A DNA stretch of 64,000 nucleotides from Vicia villosa (taxonomy: Eukaryota; Streptophyta; Magnoliopsida; Fabales; Fabaceae). The notes beneath the pieces were generated by a model, which was given only the letters and a program-made list of their open reading frames with translations, was not told where the DNA came from and did not search any database. The stretch is from contig NC_081183.1 in NCBI RefSeq assembly GCF_029867415.1, positions 188,815,247 through 188,879,246 on the forward strand, given 5' to 3'. The translations under genes and the position numbers were made by a program. This document shows, piece after piece, positions 42,934 through 55,083 of the stretch. Position 1 is the stretch's first letter. Every line of letters begins with the position of its first letter.

Positions 42934-43560
42934 GCTCTGATGCCAACTGAAGGTGAGAAAAACACAATAAGGGGTTAAATTGTCTTAACTTTTTATCTTA
43001 CAAGGATAGAATCTAAGTTAGAGCTTGATAGTGATAGCAGCGGATAAAATTGATCAGAAATAATTAAGAGAGTAAGAAAACACACAAGCAATTATCCTGG
43101 TTCCTCCTGCAAATCAAGAGTAGTCCAGTCCCCTTGCACTTCCAAGAGATTTCCACTATAATAAAATCTGATTACAAATTGTTCAAGCATACAAGCAAGA
43201 GAATTCCAATGCCCAAACACAAAAGTAAGGGATTTCAATGCTCAAACACGCAAGCAAGAGACTTTTAATTGCCCAAACACACAAGAAAAAGACTTTAATG
43301 CTTAAGCACACAAGAGACTTCTAAATGCTCAAGCACGCACGTAAGAGACTTCCTAGAATCCATTTAGCAGATAAATGATAATGATATTTAGATAATTACA
43401 CTTTATATATATTCAAAGGTTTAAACAAAATACAACGCAGGAAAACTCTAATTTATATATAATCAAGAGGAGTATGAAATTGAAACATTTGAATCACATT
43501 TAAGATGCTAGTTCAATACCGAGAGATTAACTTTATAACTTCAGCGTACCAAGTTCAAAT
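42934..43560 (-). repeat. Old Sirevirus primer site and partial 5' LTR
   Basis: The - strand TGGCATCAGAGC (42934-42945) is the initiator-Met-type primer site also seen in S2. From 42948 the sequence resembles a Sirevirus LTR (TGAAGGTGAG, TATCCTGGTTCCTCCTG, AGTCCAGTCC), with degenerate CAAGCAAGAGA.TT repeats at 43180-43350. The right boundary is not clear. Confidence 0.7.
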
Positions 43561-44333
43561 TCTCTCCCTTGATACCACTTTATTTAATAATAATTTTCCT
43601 TTTCTTATTTTATTACTATTAAGAAAACGAATCACATTAAAATAAACACTATTCAATTAAAACTAATATTGACTGAGGCATAATTGTGTTAATCATTTCA
43701 TCATTGTGTTTTTTTGTTATTTTAATATATATTTGCTTTTTCATTGAGGTACAACATTTATAATCCATGAATTTTAACTCATTATTTCAGAGCTAAAAAA
43801 CAATCATTTACTGAGTACTACAAATGCAGCACAAGAAGCGTGAAGTGAGAGAAAAAAAGACAGAATCTTTTATGGTTATTGAATGATAAGAAGGACAAAA
43901 TATTCAACTCCAAGTTTTGAATTGGACACATCTCCATGCAAATTTCGTGACCCACTCATAAAAAATAAACCATAAAAAATGCTTATGTCATATAAAAATC
44001 CTTATTCCCAAACAAAAAAACAAAAAACCCAATCTCATGGACCACACAACAACATTATTCATGCAACACATTAACCTTAAACAAAGACTTGTAAAAAAAA
44101 AACATCAATCTTGTAATCTTTAATAATCAACTTTTTAAATTGTTTAATAACAAACTTTGGTCTAATAAATTATCTTATCATTTTCTAAAACAAAGTATAG
44201 ATTATTATCTTATTAAGATTCCGTCCTTATTGCTTCTCGCTTCGATTCGCTTAAAAGAACACTCAGTGATTTTGCCATCTCATTATCTCATGAATGATTA
44301 CTAGCACTAAACAATGAAATATGTTGTATTGAA
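43561..44333. other. AT-rich intergenic sequence downstream of the MYB gene
   Basis: No ORF, repeat or RNA gene recognised. Confidence 0.6.
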
Positions 44334-46243
44334 TCAATTTGATTTTATGTCAGAATGATTAAAATCAATCCAATCCAAAAAACCACAAGTTAAAGCAAGA
44401 TCACCAACTCTCTCATGATCATGATGAAGTCCGAAGTCGAAATCGAGCAATGGATCCATTGATTCATTAGCAGCTTGATCTTGAATAGATACACAGTCGT
44501 TGTTCATTGCAATGCTCGAAGAGTCTTCACACACGGATACCATAGAATTAACAACATTGTTGTTACTCGTACCAATTTCGGAGGCAACAATGCTTTTTTC
44601 AAGAACTTGGTTGAAACCATTGTTTATTTCATCATTGTTGAATTCATAACTAGCATCAAAATTGTTTCCTAACATAATTGGCAATGGTGAAAGTAGAGAA
44701 TATTGTGAATTTTGGAGGTTGGAATTTTGAGGTAGTGATGCAATTGGAGGGGTAGTATTGTCATTTCCTGATAATGATTTGAGGTTAATTTTTCCTGCCA
44801 TAAATTTTTTCTTCAGTTTTGTGTTCCAATAGTTTTTCACATCATTGTCTGTTCTGCCATGTAGTTTTGATGCTATGACAGACCATCTGCACCAAATCAA
44901 AAATTTCATGAGTATTCAAACTTTTAGGCATATTGTACAATCCTGTAAAGTACAAAACTAACTTAGTACTATAAAGAAAAATAATTTAAAAAATTAAAAA
45001 CTTATAGCATATAGAATAGATATACAAACTATTCAATAAATCTAAAAAATATATTTACTTTCAGAGTTGGTTGCTGTGAGGTTTGAATTGGTTTTAAAAG
45101 GAAATTTTATTTGATTTAAAAATAAAATTATTTACGCACGGTTTGATTCAGTATTGAATAACTAGTTTAAAAAAATCTGATCCGATTAAATTCAATTTTA
45201 TAACATTTAATATGAATAAGTTTTTGGATATTTAAATTACAAATTATAATTTTTTCATCAATAATATTATAGAAATACTATAAAATAATACATTTGAAAT
45301 AATATACAACATATAGTCTATTAAAAATTAAAATTATAAAATGAAAAGAAACAATAGTTTATATTTAAATAAATGAAATATTAAACTAATAAATAATTCT
45401 AAAATAATTTAAATATCAATGAATAGTAAATTAATAATCTATCATATTAATAAAAAAACAAATAAATATTAAAATACATGAATGTGGATCAGTTAACTTT
45501 GCATCTATTTTAAAATATCAATCTCAAATTCAATTTGGTAAGCAGTTTTCATAAAAGAAAATACAAACACCTAAAAAATTAGTAGATTTTTTAAAATTTT
45601 AATTTTTAAAATTGATTTGCAGTTTTTTATTTTATTCAGTTTGAATTTGAATCAATACTCTTATTTATTATATATAAAATAGGAGGAAATAACAATTTGT
45701 TGCAATTATAATATATAAAATCATATTAAATAAATCATGTATAACAGATAAATTCATCTAAGTTTATAGTAATAATAATTTGGAAATTATAAAATGATAA
45801 TATAATAGTAGCATTAAATTAAATGATTTGAAAATACTTGCCTGCTACCAATTTGAGAATAGAGTGTGCAAATGATGGTGTCCTCTTCTTCAGTAAAGCC
45901 TCCATGTTTGATGTTTGGCCTAAGATAATTCAGCCACCTTAGACGACAACTCTTCCCACACCTCTTAAGATCTGCATATTATAAATTAATCATAGTTAAT
46001 TATTTCATTATTGATTTACTAATAAATAAATAAATAAATAAATAAATTTCTCATGAAAATGAAAAACCAAAAAAAGAATGCAACAATGTGAAAAGAGAAA
46101 ATAATACCAGCTTTTTTGGGCAATGAAATCCAATTTTCAACAGTGCCATGAATTTCAATATAACTCTTGAGTTTTGCATCTTCATCAGGAGACCATGGTC
46201 CTCTCTTGACCTGCTCTTTGTCACAACAAGGAGTTCTTCCCAT
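44334..46243 (-). CDS. R2R3-MYB transcription factor, three exons, subgroup-14-like
   Basis: Exons 46243-46108 (136 nt), 45971-45842 (130 nt) and 44886-44334 (553 nt, stop included) join in frame to 272 residues. The 130-nt second exon and the phases are those of typical plant R2R3-MYB genes. R2 ([20 protein letters not shown] to the [20 protein letters not shown] helix) and R3 ([20 protein letters not shown], then [18 protein letters not shown]) keep the spaced Trp. [17 protein letters not shown] and NIKHGGF point to subgroup 14 (RAX/MYB36/MYB68/MYB87-like: meristem or endodermis regulators); the exact orthologue is uncertain. The C-terminal half is Asn/Ser-rich with an acidic end ([10 protein letters not shown]). 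Start chosen at MGRTPCC; an upstream in-frame Met is at 46264. Intron 2 uses a GC donor. It is the only apparently intact host gene here. Confidence 0.9.
45842..45971 (-). other. MYB exon 2 with GC splice donor
   Basis: Acceptor CAG at 45974-45972. The exon ends GGTAGCAG and intron 2 begins GCAAGT (45841-45836); it ends at CAG 44889-44887. Only this boundary keeps the R3 repeat (IGSRWSVIA) in frame; the nearest GT adds four bases and leads to a stop. Confidence 0.85.
46020..46046. repeat. (AAAT)n microsatellite in MYB intron 1
   Basis: AATA repeated about six times within the 136-bp first intron. Confidence 0.9.
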
Positions 46244-46964
46244 GTCTACTTTCTCACTCAACAAAAAATTTCAGAACAATGATTTTGAACCAACTTTGAT
46301 GAATGGTTACATTATAGAAGAAGAACCTAGTCAACTACAAGACAAAACAATGTATGTTACCTTGTGACAATTTATAGTAGTCAAGTATGAATCTATCCAA
46401 ATAAGTTAGCAATATTATATATATTATATTTGGTCTAAAGTTTTAATACTATTTTATGATTTTTTAAAAATGTATATTCATGATAAATTAAGTAAAATTT
46501 TGCCAAAAAAAAAGAAAAGAAAAGAAAGCTTTAATATTTTTGTCATTAAAAACTTCATAGACAAACATGTCTTTAATGTATGATTGTCACTTTTCTATTT
46601 GTATCTCATGGTCAAATGTTGACTCAGGAAAAATATATATATAATGGTCAAATATCATATTACTCTTTATTATAAAATTTATAACATATATATCAAATTC
46701 CTATAAATTTTGTCTTGACTTGTCAGTAAAATTTTATGTTAGTACTTTTATTTTTTGATTCTAAATTAACCGATCTGAACCTTTGAATTTTTTTATTTAT
46801 TTTGTATATGAGTATTTAGAATATTATAAAAATTTATTCAAAAAAGTTAAAATTTTAATTAACTAATGAAATAAATATGAAATTTTAAGTGCTGAAAATT
46901 TCAGAAAAGAAAATAACCAAAATCTAGACCTTTAAATCAAAATTTAACCTCATTTTGTGCAAAA

Positions 46965-46966
<2 letters not shown>
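46244..46966 (-). promoter_or_regulatory. MYB upstream region
   Basis: AT-rich 5' flank. A TATA-like run (TATAATATATATAATA on the - strand, about 46413-46430) lies about 175 bp before the start codon. No ORF. The promoter assignment is positional. Confidence 0.4.

Positions 46967-47030
<64 letters not shown>
46967..47030. repeat. (AT)32 microsatellite
   Basis: 64 bp of uninterrupted AT dinucleotide. Confidence 0.98.
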
Positions 47031-47034
<4 letters not shown>

Positions 47035-47503
47035 AAAGTCTAATAGTGATTTGATAAACTCTCAATATATTTTGATTTTAAATGGACTAAAACTCTTGAG
47101 AGAAATATTGCATGGACTAAAAGTTGGATAAAGGTTTTATTATGATTAAAAAAGAAATTTTAATTGTATAAAACCAACCATTTTTTTTAATTCAAATAAC
47201 TAACTATTTGCTTAACCCTGTATATAAACATATACAATTATGTAAAAATTGTTTTTAATATTTTATTCATTTACACAATAAAAAAAAATTTATATATATA
47301 TATATATTTTACAACAGCATAATTATAATATCTTTTATAATGTTTGACTCTACTCATAATTAATTTAAAAGTTACTCTTTAATTAAAAAATTTATATTAA
47401 CAATGTATCAAAATAAAAGTATTTTTTATAATATATTATTCTTTCATTTTCTGAATTGCGAGAATTTGAGCCATGGACAATGGGCATATAATCGTGTTGC
47501 CTT
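47031..47503. other. AT-rich intergenic sequence
   Basis: No gene recognised; contains a further short TA run near 47290. Confidence 0.6.
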
Positions 47504-48006
47504 CAGTGGCGGATCCAGAATTTTTCTTTGGTGGGGCTTAGATAAATAGTCTATATTTTAACTATACAATTTATGAAATTTATAAAATACATAATAAAAT
47601 AAATAAATAAATAATAGTTGAGTGAATCTACAAGTAGACACAAAATAATTAATATTAAATAAAAAAAATTAAATTTTAAATAGTAGAGAAGCAATAACAA
47701 GAAGAAGAGATCAAATAAATGGTTGTTGATACTAAAGTTGGAAGAAAAGTATGACTTAGAGTCAAACAGAATAAAGTTAAGATTTGATTTGATAGAAAAA
47801 TTAAATTGGAATAAGTAAGAGTTAAAAAGATAAAATGAAATTAATATGAAGGTGTGTGGTGAGTGGAATAAGTATACTTTGATGTGGCTAGTAAATAGAT
47901 GAGGAAAAAAATAAAATAGAACAAAATAAAACATTAATATAAAGAAAATTTTGATTTTCTTGTGGGGGCTTGAGCCCCCAACCTGCTTCAAGTGCATCCG
48001 CCCCTG
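47504..48006. mobile_element. hAT-type MITE (503 bp)
   Basis: Termini CAGTGGCGGATCC and, on the other strand, CAGGGGCGGATGC are inverted repeats matching at 11 of 13 bases. They are flanked by a perfect 8-bp duplication GTTGCCTT (47496-47503 and 48007-48014). The 8-bp duplication and CAG.GGCGG ends fit the hAT superfamily. The interior is AT-rich without a transposase. Near the right end GGGGGCTTGAGCCCCC is a hairpin. Confidence 0.9.
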
Positions 48007-48014
48007 GTTGCCTT

Positions 48015-48673
48015 ACCGCTTAAAGTTACAATTTTTTTAAGTAAAACTTCATCATTTTATATATTTATTAATATTTTATGTAAATAAAAAATTATTTAAT
48101 TATTAATATACAATTTTTTATTGTTATTTAAAGTTAATACAAATTAAAATTACATTTAAATGATATTCAAACTAAAAATATTTAATTTTTAATAATATTC
48201 AATTTTCAAACATATTTAAAATCATGTGAACTAAAATAATATTCAAACACATATCAATATTTTTTTAAATAAAATTAAAAAAATTAAAATATTAGACTTT
48301 TTTATATTGAAACACAATTAAATATTTTTTAGTTTCTCTTATTTTGAAGGTTTTTTATTTAAAAAATATTTTGTTAACAAATATATGTAATAGTAGTATA
48401 AAAACAAACAAATTTTAATTTTTTTGTGGGAATTTTTTTTTTTGACGGATTGTGGGACTTAAAATTTATAGAATATATATTTAAATTTATTTAATTAAAT
48501 TATTAAAAAAACATCAGTGGTAAGTTTATAATTTTTTTAACCTTCAAATATTGAGTTCAAGAACTTGTATTAGTGTTTTTTGTTTTTTGGTGAAAAAAAT
48601 TTAAAAAGTAAAAAAAAAATATTTAAATGTGTTTGTATATTATATATAAGTCATGTGGCAATTCCAACTCACT
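48015..48673. other. AT-rich intergenic sequence
   Basis: No gene or repeat family recognised. Confidence 0.6.
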
Positions 48674-48688
48674 AAATTTGGTGACTGA

Positions 48689-49409
48689 AGAGCAACTGTT
48701 TATGGATCATGAAGAAAATTATGAAATGCAAGGATTTTGTTAGGGACATCCCATATTAGAAAGAGGTTGAACAAGAAAACAAGTATCAGACGGGAGTTAT
48801 GTACCAAGCCCTTCGAGGGGAGAAAGAGAAGTATATTTGGCACAAAATCATGCTTAATAATTTGGCAAGACTGAGAGCTCTCTCCACGCTTTGGATGACC
48901 CTTATTGGTAAACTTCTTACGAAGGATAGACTCATTCGTTTTGGAATGTAATTAGACCCTAAGTGTAGTGTGTGTGATCAGGTTGAAAGCACGAACCATT
49001 TATTCTTTCAATGTCGTGTCCTCAATGAAAATTGGAGTAAGGTGTTAAATTGGTTGGGCATCATTAGAAGGCCTTTGGAGTGGAATGAGGAGAAAGATTG
49101 GTTGATCATGAAAACTAGGAAAAAAGGTTGGAGAAGGCAAATCTTGAAGGTTGCTATTGCCGAAACCGTCTATGAGATTTGGAGGGGAAGGAATGAAATC
49201 ATTTTCTCCCAAAGGAGTTTAGAGCATAATATCTTTGATAAAATTATAGATAGTATTATGTGGAGATGTAATTCAAATAAACACTTAAGTACTCATATTC
49301 ATGTGAGTTCTAGTAGTATAAGCTAGTAGTTTGGTTTTTCCTGGATCATTGGGATCAACTTATAACTATTTGTTTTTGGTTATAATAGATATGCTTTATT
49401 TCCAAAAGA
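48689..49409 (+). mobile_element. 5'-truncated LINE insertion
   Basis: 721 bp between perfect 15-bp duplications AAATTTGGTGACTGA (48674-48688 and 49410-49424). The frame, broken once by a stop near 48949, gives KYIWHKIMLNNLARLRALST and then the zf-RVT end CSVCDQVESTNHLFFQCRV, the C-terminal zinc-binding part of a LINE ORF2. The coding part ends at 49326. The tail is TTTATTTCCAAAAGA. A standard target-primed insertion of a short LINE end. Confidence 0.92.
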
Positions 49410-49487
49410 AAATTTGGTGACTGAGTTTGTGTTTTTTACTGGGAGTTTTTAAAAAATGGACAATTTGACGATGACAAAATATGTATT

Positions 49488-50394
49488 TGAAGGTGCGTGA
49501 AACACAAGAAATGAGGGGTTTCAATTGAGTTTCAAGGTTTAAAATCAATTTCTTCCCAAATCAAAATACAAGAACAAAAATAAATAACACAATTATTTTT
49601 ATCCCGGTTCATTGCTAACGAAGTTACTCCAGTCCACCCGCCAAGGTGATTTTGCCTTATCAACAAAGACTTAATCCACTATACCCGAACTGATTACAGA
49701 CACCATAACAAAGACTAAGTGTCACTTGTTGCAAACCATAAAGACTAATCTTGAAAATTCTGACTAAAGCCCTAGTCTCTCAAGGAACTATCAACTTCAC
49801 TCGATGAATACAAAGGTTTGTGTTTACAGAGTTACTTCTTGAAAGCAGATTACACAAGTTTGAAATACAGTCAAATAATGCAAAAGTGTTAAACAAGTAT
49901 CGAACAAAAGCACACTTGCTGCAAGTTAATGAACAAAAGTTCACTTGCTTACAAAATTAAATGAACCTTGCTTTCAAAACTTCAGCACTTGGTCTTTAAA
50001 AGTTTTGTCTTCAGAATTTTCAGAACTTGTTCTTCCAGAACCTTGTCTTGAGAATCTTCAGAACTTGGACAAAAAAATCTCAGAGCTAGAGGAGGCCCCA
50101 AAATCTCTTTCATCGGAGTCACGAACAGAAGCTCTATCAGTAACGTTCGTCAGAACCGTTGTTATAGAAGCATTCTAGAACTTGACTGAGTCTTTATAAA
50201 CACATTGGTTTCTTCCAAAGTCATACTGTGTTGAATTCAGAACCTAATTATGTCACACGCCTTTTCTTTAGTGTCAAAACCTGTTAGTAAAAGCTACACA
50301 CTAGATAGAACCAGTTGCAGGTCAAGATTCATCTATAAATGAGGAGGTAATTCCTATTTTGATGACTGGCAATATGAAAAGTTTGTTAATAGTC
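49488..50394 (-). repeat. Diverged Sirevirus-type LTR remnant
   Basis: From TGAAGGTGCG at 49488 the sequence resembles a Sirevirus LTR (TTTATCCCGGTTCATTGCTA, CTCCAGTCCACCCGCC, GACTTAATCCACTA). The rest, with many CAGAACTT words, is only loosely similar and the left-hand LTR start is not found. S2 is inserted at its end. Confidence 0.55.
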
Positions 50395-50399
50395 ATCCT

Positions 50400-51610
50400 T
50401 GAAGGATAGAAAAACACTTAGAAAGGGGGGGTTTGAATAAGTGTAGTTTAAAAACTTGAATGATAAAAACAATTTGCACAGTTATTTTTATCCTGGTTCG
50501 TTGTTAACTAAACTACTCCAGTCCACCCCCACGGAGTGATTTACCTCACCTGAGGATTTAATCCACTAATCGCAATAGATTACAATGGTTTTCCACTTAG
50601 CCCATGACTAAGTCTTCTAGAGTATCCTGATCACAACCTGGTCACTCTAGGAACACATGCTTAGACACAAGCTAAGACTTTCTTAGAGTATCCTGACCAC
50701 CACGTGATCACTCTAATTACAACTGCTTAGACACAAGCTAAGACTTCCTAGAGTATCCTGATCAACACTTGATCACTCTAGTTACTTACAAATTAATGTA
50801 ATCAAATAAGAGTTTTACAATGCTTCTGAAAAGCTATAATCACAACAGTGATATTTCTCTTAACGTTTAAGCTTAATCTCACTAATATATTACAACAGCA
50901 ATGTAGTGAGCTTTGATGAAGATGAAGTTTCTGAGCTTTGAGTTTGAACAGCGTTTCAGCAAGTTTTTCAGAATTGGTTCTTTTCAAAATCGTCAACATT
51001 GCTTCTCATCAGAACTTCATATTTATAGGCACTTGAGAAGATGACCGTTGGGAGCATTTAATGCTTTGCGTGTTCCGTACAGCATTGCATTTAATGTTTC
51101 ACGCTTTTGTCAACTACCTCGAGCCTTGTTCACGCTGTGTCTACTGACGTTGCCTTTAATAGCTTCCAACGTTCCTTTTGTCAGTCAGCGTAGCATGCCA
51201 CCTGTACTTTCTTCTGATCTGATGTTTGTGAATAAAACATTTGAATATCATCAGAGTCAAACAGCTTGGTGCATAGCATCTTCTTGTCTTCTGACCTTGA
51301 AGTGCTTCTGAGCGTGATACCATGAGAGCTTCAGTGCTTCTGCTTCTGATCTCAAGTTCTTCAGATGCTTCCATAGACCCATGTTCTGATTCTGCCTTGA
51401 CCATCTTCTGATGTCTTGCCAGACCATGTTCTGATGTTGCATGCTGAACCTTCTGAGACAAAGCTTCTGAGCGCTGATTTGTGCATACTCTTTATATTTC
51501 CTGAAAGGGAATTTGCAATGTATTAGAGTACCACATTATCTCACACAAAATTCATATCCTTGTTATCATCAAAACTAAGAATATTGATCAGAACAAATCT
51601 TGTTCTAACA
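50400..51610 (-). repeat. S2 3' LTR (1211 bp)
   Basis: TGTTAGAACAAG at 51610 down to CCTTCA at 50400 on the - strand. It contains three of the 63-bp subrepeats (about 50610-50780). Confidence 0.93.
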
Positions 51611-52730
51611 ATCTCCCCCTTTTTGATGATGACAAAAACATATATAAATGATATGAGTTTGCGATCAGAAAGAGCAGACGGCTAAAAACAATTACACAGC
51701 TATAGCATAAGCATGTGAATATGTCTCCCCCTGAGATTAACAATCTCCCCCTGAGATGAATAATCTCCCCCTGAAATTAATACTAGAAGAATTTTAATAA
51801 TAAAAGACTTCCCTGATTATTTCGGTAGAGACGTTCACAGTGCTTGATCTTCAGAACATTCATGACTTCTGATTTCTGCTTCCATAGGACAGCTTCAGAA
51901 CTTTGAATTTCTTTAGATCCTCAGAACATTCACAGCTTCTGACTCTTGCTTCCATCGGACAGCTTCAGAACTTGAATTTCTTTGATCTTCAGAACATTCA
52001 CAGCTTCTGACTTTTGCTTCCATCGGACAGCTTCAGAGCTTGAATTTCTTTTTACATCACTTCATGCTAGATTGTATCAGAACATTGTTGAATGTACCAG
52101 AGCATCATCAGAGCATCTCTACATCCTGAAATGTTACAGAACAAAACTAAACGACAAAAGTCAGTATGAATGAATCAGAACATAAATTATGTTTCAGAAC
52201 ACATAATATGTATCAGAGCCATATAAGCCATATAGAATGTATCAGATCCATATAGACATTCAGAATCAGAACATATTCTATCATCAGAATATCTGAACAT
52301 TCTTCCTTCTTGCTTCTGATTCTGAAGCTTCATAGTACGCAGCTTGCTTCAAGAATCCAAGAGCTTGATTCTCTAAAGAGTTGCTTCATCATCTCGTTGC
52401 TTCTTATGTTGATCTTGAAAGAGAATCTTCAATTCCTACAACAACACAACTTAAAGAGTAGAACTTTACAAGTTCTGTTAGTAATGTGGGGCATTTTTAC
52501 CCAGTAACTGATAATATTAATCAAATCATTTATCATATATTCTCTCCCCCTTTTTGTCATAACATCAAAAAGAATATAAAAGATTCAGATGTAGAAAACG
52601 ACAAAGGAAAGAAACAAAATTTAACTTTTCATTGATTAAACAAACAGGATTACAAAAGATGTATGCAGAAAACAGATGCAACAAGGAAGGAAAACTACAA
52701 AGACTTAAGGACTACAACCCTAGCTTAGAC
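51611..52730 (-). other. S2 3' UTR with polypurine tracts and tandem repeats
   Basis: LTR-proximal polypurine tract (complement of ATCTCCCCCTTTTTGATG, from 51611), three tract-like copies (complements of TCTCCCCCTGA at 51722-51780), about three 65-bp repeats (51830-52060), and a distal tract near 52540-52556. Same layout as S1. Confidence 0.85.
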
Positions 52731-52733
52731 AAT

Positions 52734-53292
52734 CTTAGCTAACATATCATGAATCCCTACGGTCTTCTCAGTTTGTTCAGCCATGAAAGCTTGAAACTCT
52801 GCATGCCTGTCCAGACTAGAACCTCCACTGTAGGAGAGATGCATGAATTCAAGGAGGAAGTGAGAGACAGTTCACAGGAAGAGAGCTAATGTCTCAAACG
52901 GGGCTTTCCCTTAACATAGAAGTTAAGAACATGATCCTTAACATCATACAATATCTCAAGAAAGTCTTCTTCCTTTGGATAAATGTTGATAACAGCATCA
53001 CAGAAGAGATCTGACTTGAGACTTCTTGGAATCCTGAGAGATCCGTCTTGAAATCAATGTCAGTGATCCCCGAGATTTGTTTCTCAACCTTGAACCAGAA
53101 AACCCTTCCAACAGTTCTATACATATAGAACGACCACCCTTGAGCCTTCGCCTTTGCATCTTGGTTGAAACCATAAGCACCCAAATCATCAGCGTCCACA
53201 TGAGATTTGCACAAAACTTCCATTATAGATGAAGGACTGAAGCAAGTTTTCAGTGGAGAAACCTCTTGAGAGAAACTTGAAGGCGGATTCAT
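52734..53292 (-). pseudogene. S2 3' ORF, disrupted and different in the middle from S1
   Basis: Begins with Met at 53292 in the same leader context as the S1 3' ORF and the first residues are alike (MNPPSS against MNPSSS). The body (DDLGAYGFNQDAKAKAQGWS, VGRVFWFKVEKQISG) has no counterpart in S1 that I can see. The frame shifts near 53030 and stops at 52894. Past that stop, the C-terminal signature of the S1 ORF reappears in another frame (AEFQAFMAEQTEK, GIHDMLAKIV; 52734-52830). The two elements thus share the ends of this ORF but not its middle. Confidence 0.7.
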
Positions 53293-53816
53293 GATGAATG
53301 CTAGGATGAAGATGAATAAACTAAGGTTTATGAAAAAAAATATTCATAGAAAAGTGAGAGAAGGAGAGAGAGAGCGCAAAGATTGATTGAAGAATGCAAG
53401 GGAATGGAGAAATAAATAGAGGGAATGTGGGGAAGGAAACGTTCTAGGGAAAGGAAACGTTTGACGGGTATGAAAAAACGAAAAAGGACAATAAAAGAAA
53501 TGATGAATGGCATTTAATGTTATTTGACGTGAGGAGAGATAATAATGACAAAAGAAGTGATTAGCACAGTTACCTAAGTAGACGTCCCCTCAACTGCACG
53601 CACGTTTGTCCAGAAAAAAATGAACATGTGTTTACCATCTGGATAGCCAGTTACAGCTGTTTTACTTTTAAAGAGATTCTGAATCAACTTAGACAATGAA
53701 ACGTTAGTAATAACTGAATCACTACTTCTAATTGATTACAAACAGAACTTCTTATAAAAGACTAATCCAATCTCATTTCAGAAGATACTCATACATAAGA
53801 TCTTCTCATCTTCTCA
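53293..53816 (-). other. S2 spacer between pol and the 3' ORF
   Basis: Non-coding; aligns with 786-1192 of S1. Confidence 0.75.
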
Positions 53817-55083
53817 TTATGGGCATAAATCCATACTGATATTCTTCAGAATGAACTTAAACCTATCTTCAGCAAGGGGTTTTGTAAAGATATCAGCCCA
53901 TTGATGGTCTGTATCCACAAAGTTTAAAAATATAACACCCTTCTGAACATAGTCCCTTATGAAATGATGTTTAATCTCAATATGTTTAGCTTTTGAATGT
54001 AAGATAGGATTCTTAGATAAACATATAGCAGAAGTATTATCACAGAAAATAGGAATGTTACTCTCATATATCTGATAATCTTCTAACTGACTTCTCATCC
54101 AGAGCATTTGTGTGCTACATCCAGCAGCAGCAACACATTTTGCTTCTGTTGTTGAGAGGGCAATTGTAGCTTGCTTCTTGCTGTACCATGAGATCAGATG
54201 ACTTCCAAGAAATTGACAACTTCCAGAAGTACTTTTCCTTTCAATTCTATCTCCAGCATAGTCGCATCACAGAATCCTACTAAGTTATATTCTTTGGATC
54301 TTCTGTAAACCAAACCAACATTAGTAGTACCTTTCAGATACCTCAGAATTCTCTTAACCGCAGTTAAATGAGATTCTCTCGGATCTGATTGGAATCTACC
54401 ACACAAACAAACACTAAAGAGAATGTCAGGTCTAGAAGCAGTTAGGTATAGAAGAGATCCAATCATACCTCTGTACAACTTCTGATCTACCTTCTTACTT
54501 ACCTCATCCTTACCTAGGACACATGTTGGATGCATAGGAGTTTTGGCTTCTTTGCTTTCTGAAAGATTAAACTTCTTCAGAAGTACTTTCACATACTTCG
54601 TTTGATGAACATATGTTCCATCAGAAGTTTGGTTGATTTGAATCCCAAGGAAATACTTGAGTTCTCCCATCATGCTCATTTCAAATTCAGCCTGCATAGA
54701 CTTAGCAAACTCCTTTCCAAGTGTAGCATTAGATGTTCCAAAGATAATATCATCAACAGATATTTGACAAATTAAAATATCCTTTTTAAATGTTTTACAA
54801 AAGAGAGTAGTGTCCACTTTTCCTCTAGTGAAACCATTTTCCAGAAGGAAAGAACTCAAACGTTCATACCAAGCTCTAGGAGCTTGTTTCAATCCGTATA
54901 ATGATTTCTTTAATTTAAAAACATGATTTGGAGACATGGAGTCTTCAAAACCAGGAGGTTGATGGACATAAACTTCTTCATCTATATAACCATTTAAGAA
55001 GGCACTCTTGACATCCATCTGATAAAGAGTGATGTTATGTTGAGTGGCAAAAGAAATTAATAGACGAATAGATTCTAACCTGG
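53817..55083 (-). pseudogene. S2 pol, RT C-terminal half and RNase H
   Basis: From element D (55083) the frame reads RLESIRLLISFATQHN, DVKSAFLNGYIDEEVYVHQP, KSLYGLKQAPRAWYERL. The RT active site is ISVDDIIFG, where YVDD is usual. MTASRPDI-type and GRFQSDPRESHLTAVKRIL blocks follow. At FCDAT (about 54270) a one-base loss shifts the frame. RNase H continues in the next frame (about 54260-53817) with MLWMRSQLEDYQIYESN, FCDNTSAICLSKNPILHSKA, HIEIKHHFIRDYV and ends IFTKPLAEDRF. Inactive. Confidence 0.92.

Noticed and set aside
47551..47997. 148-codon Phe/Leu-rich ORF on the - strand
   Set aside because: Lies wholly within the hAT MITE; low-complexity translation of AT-rich DNA.
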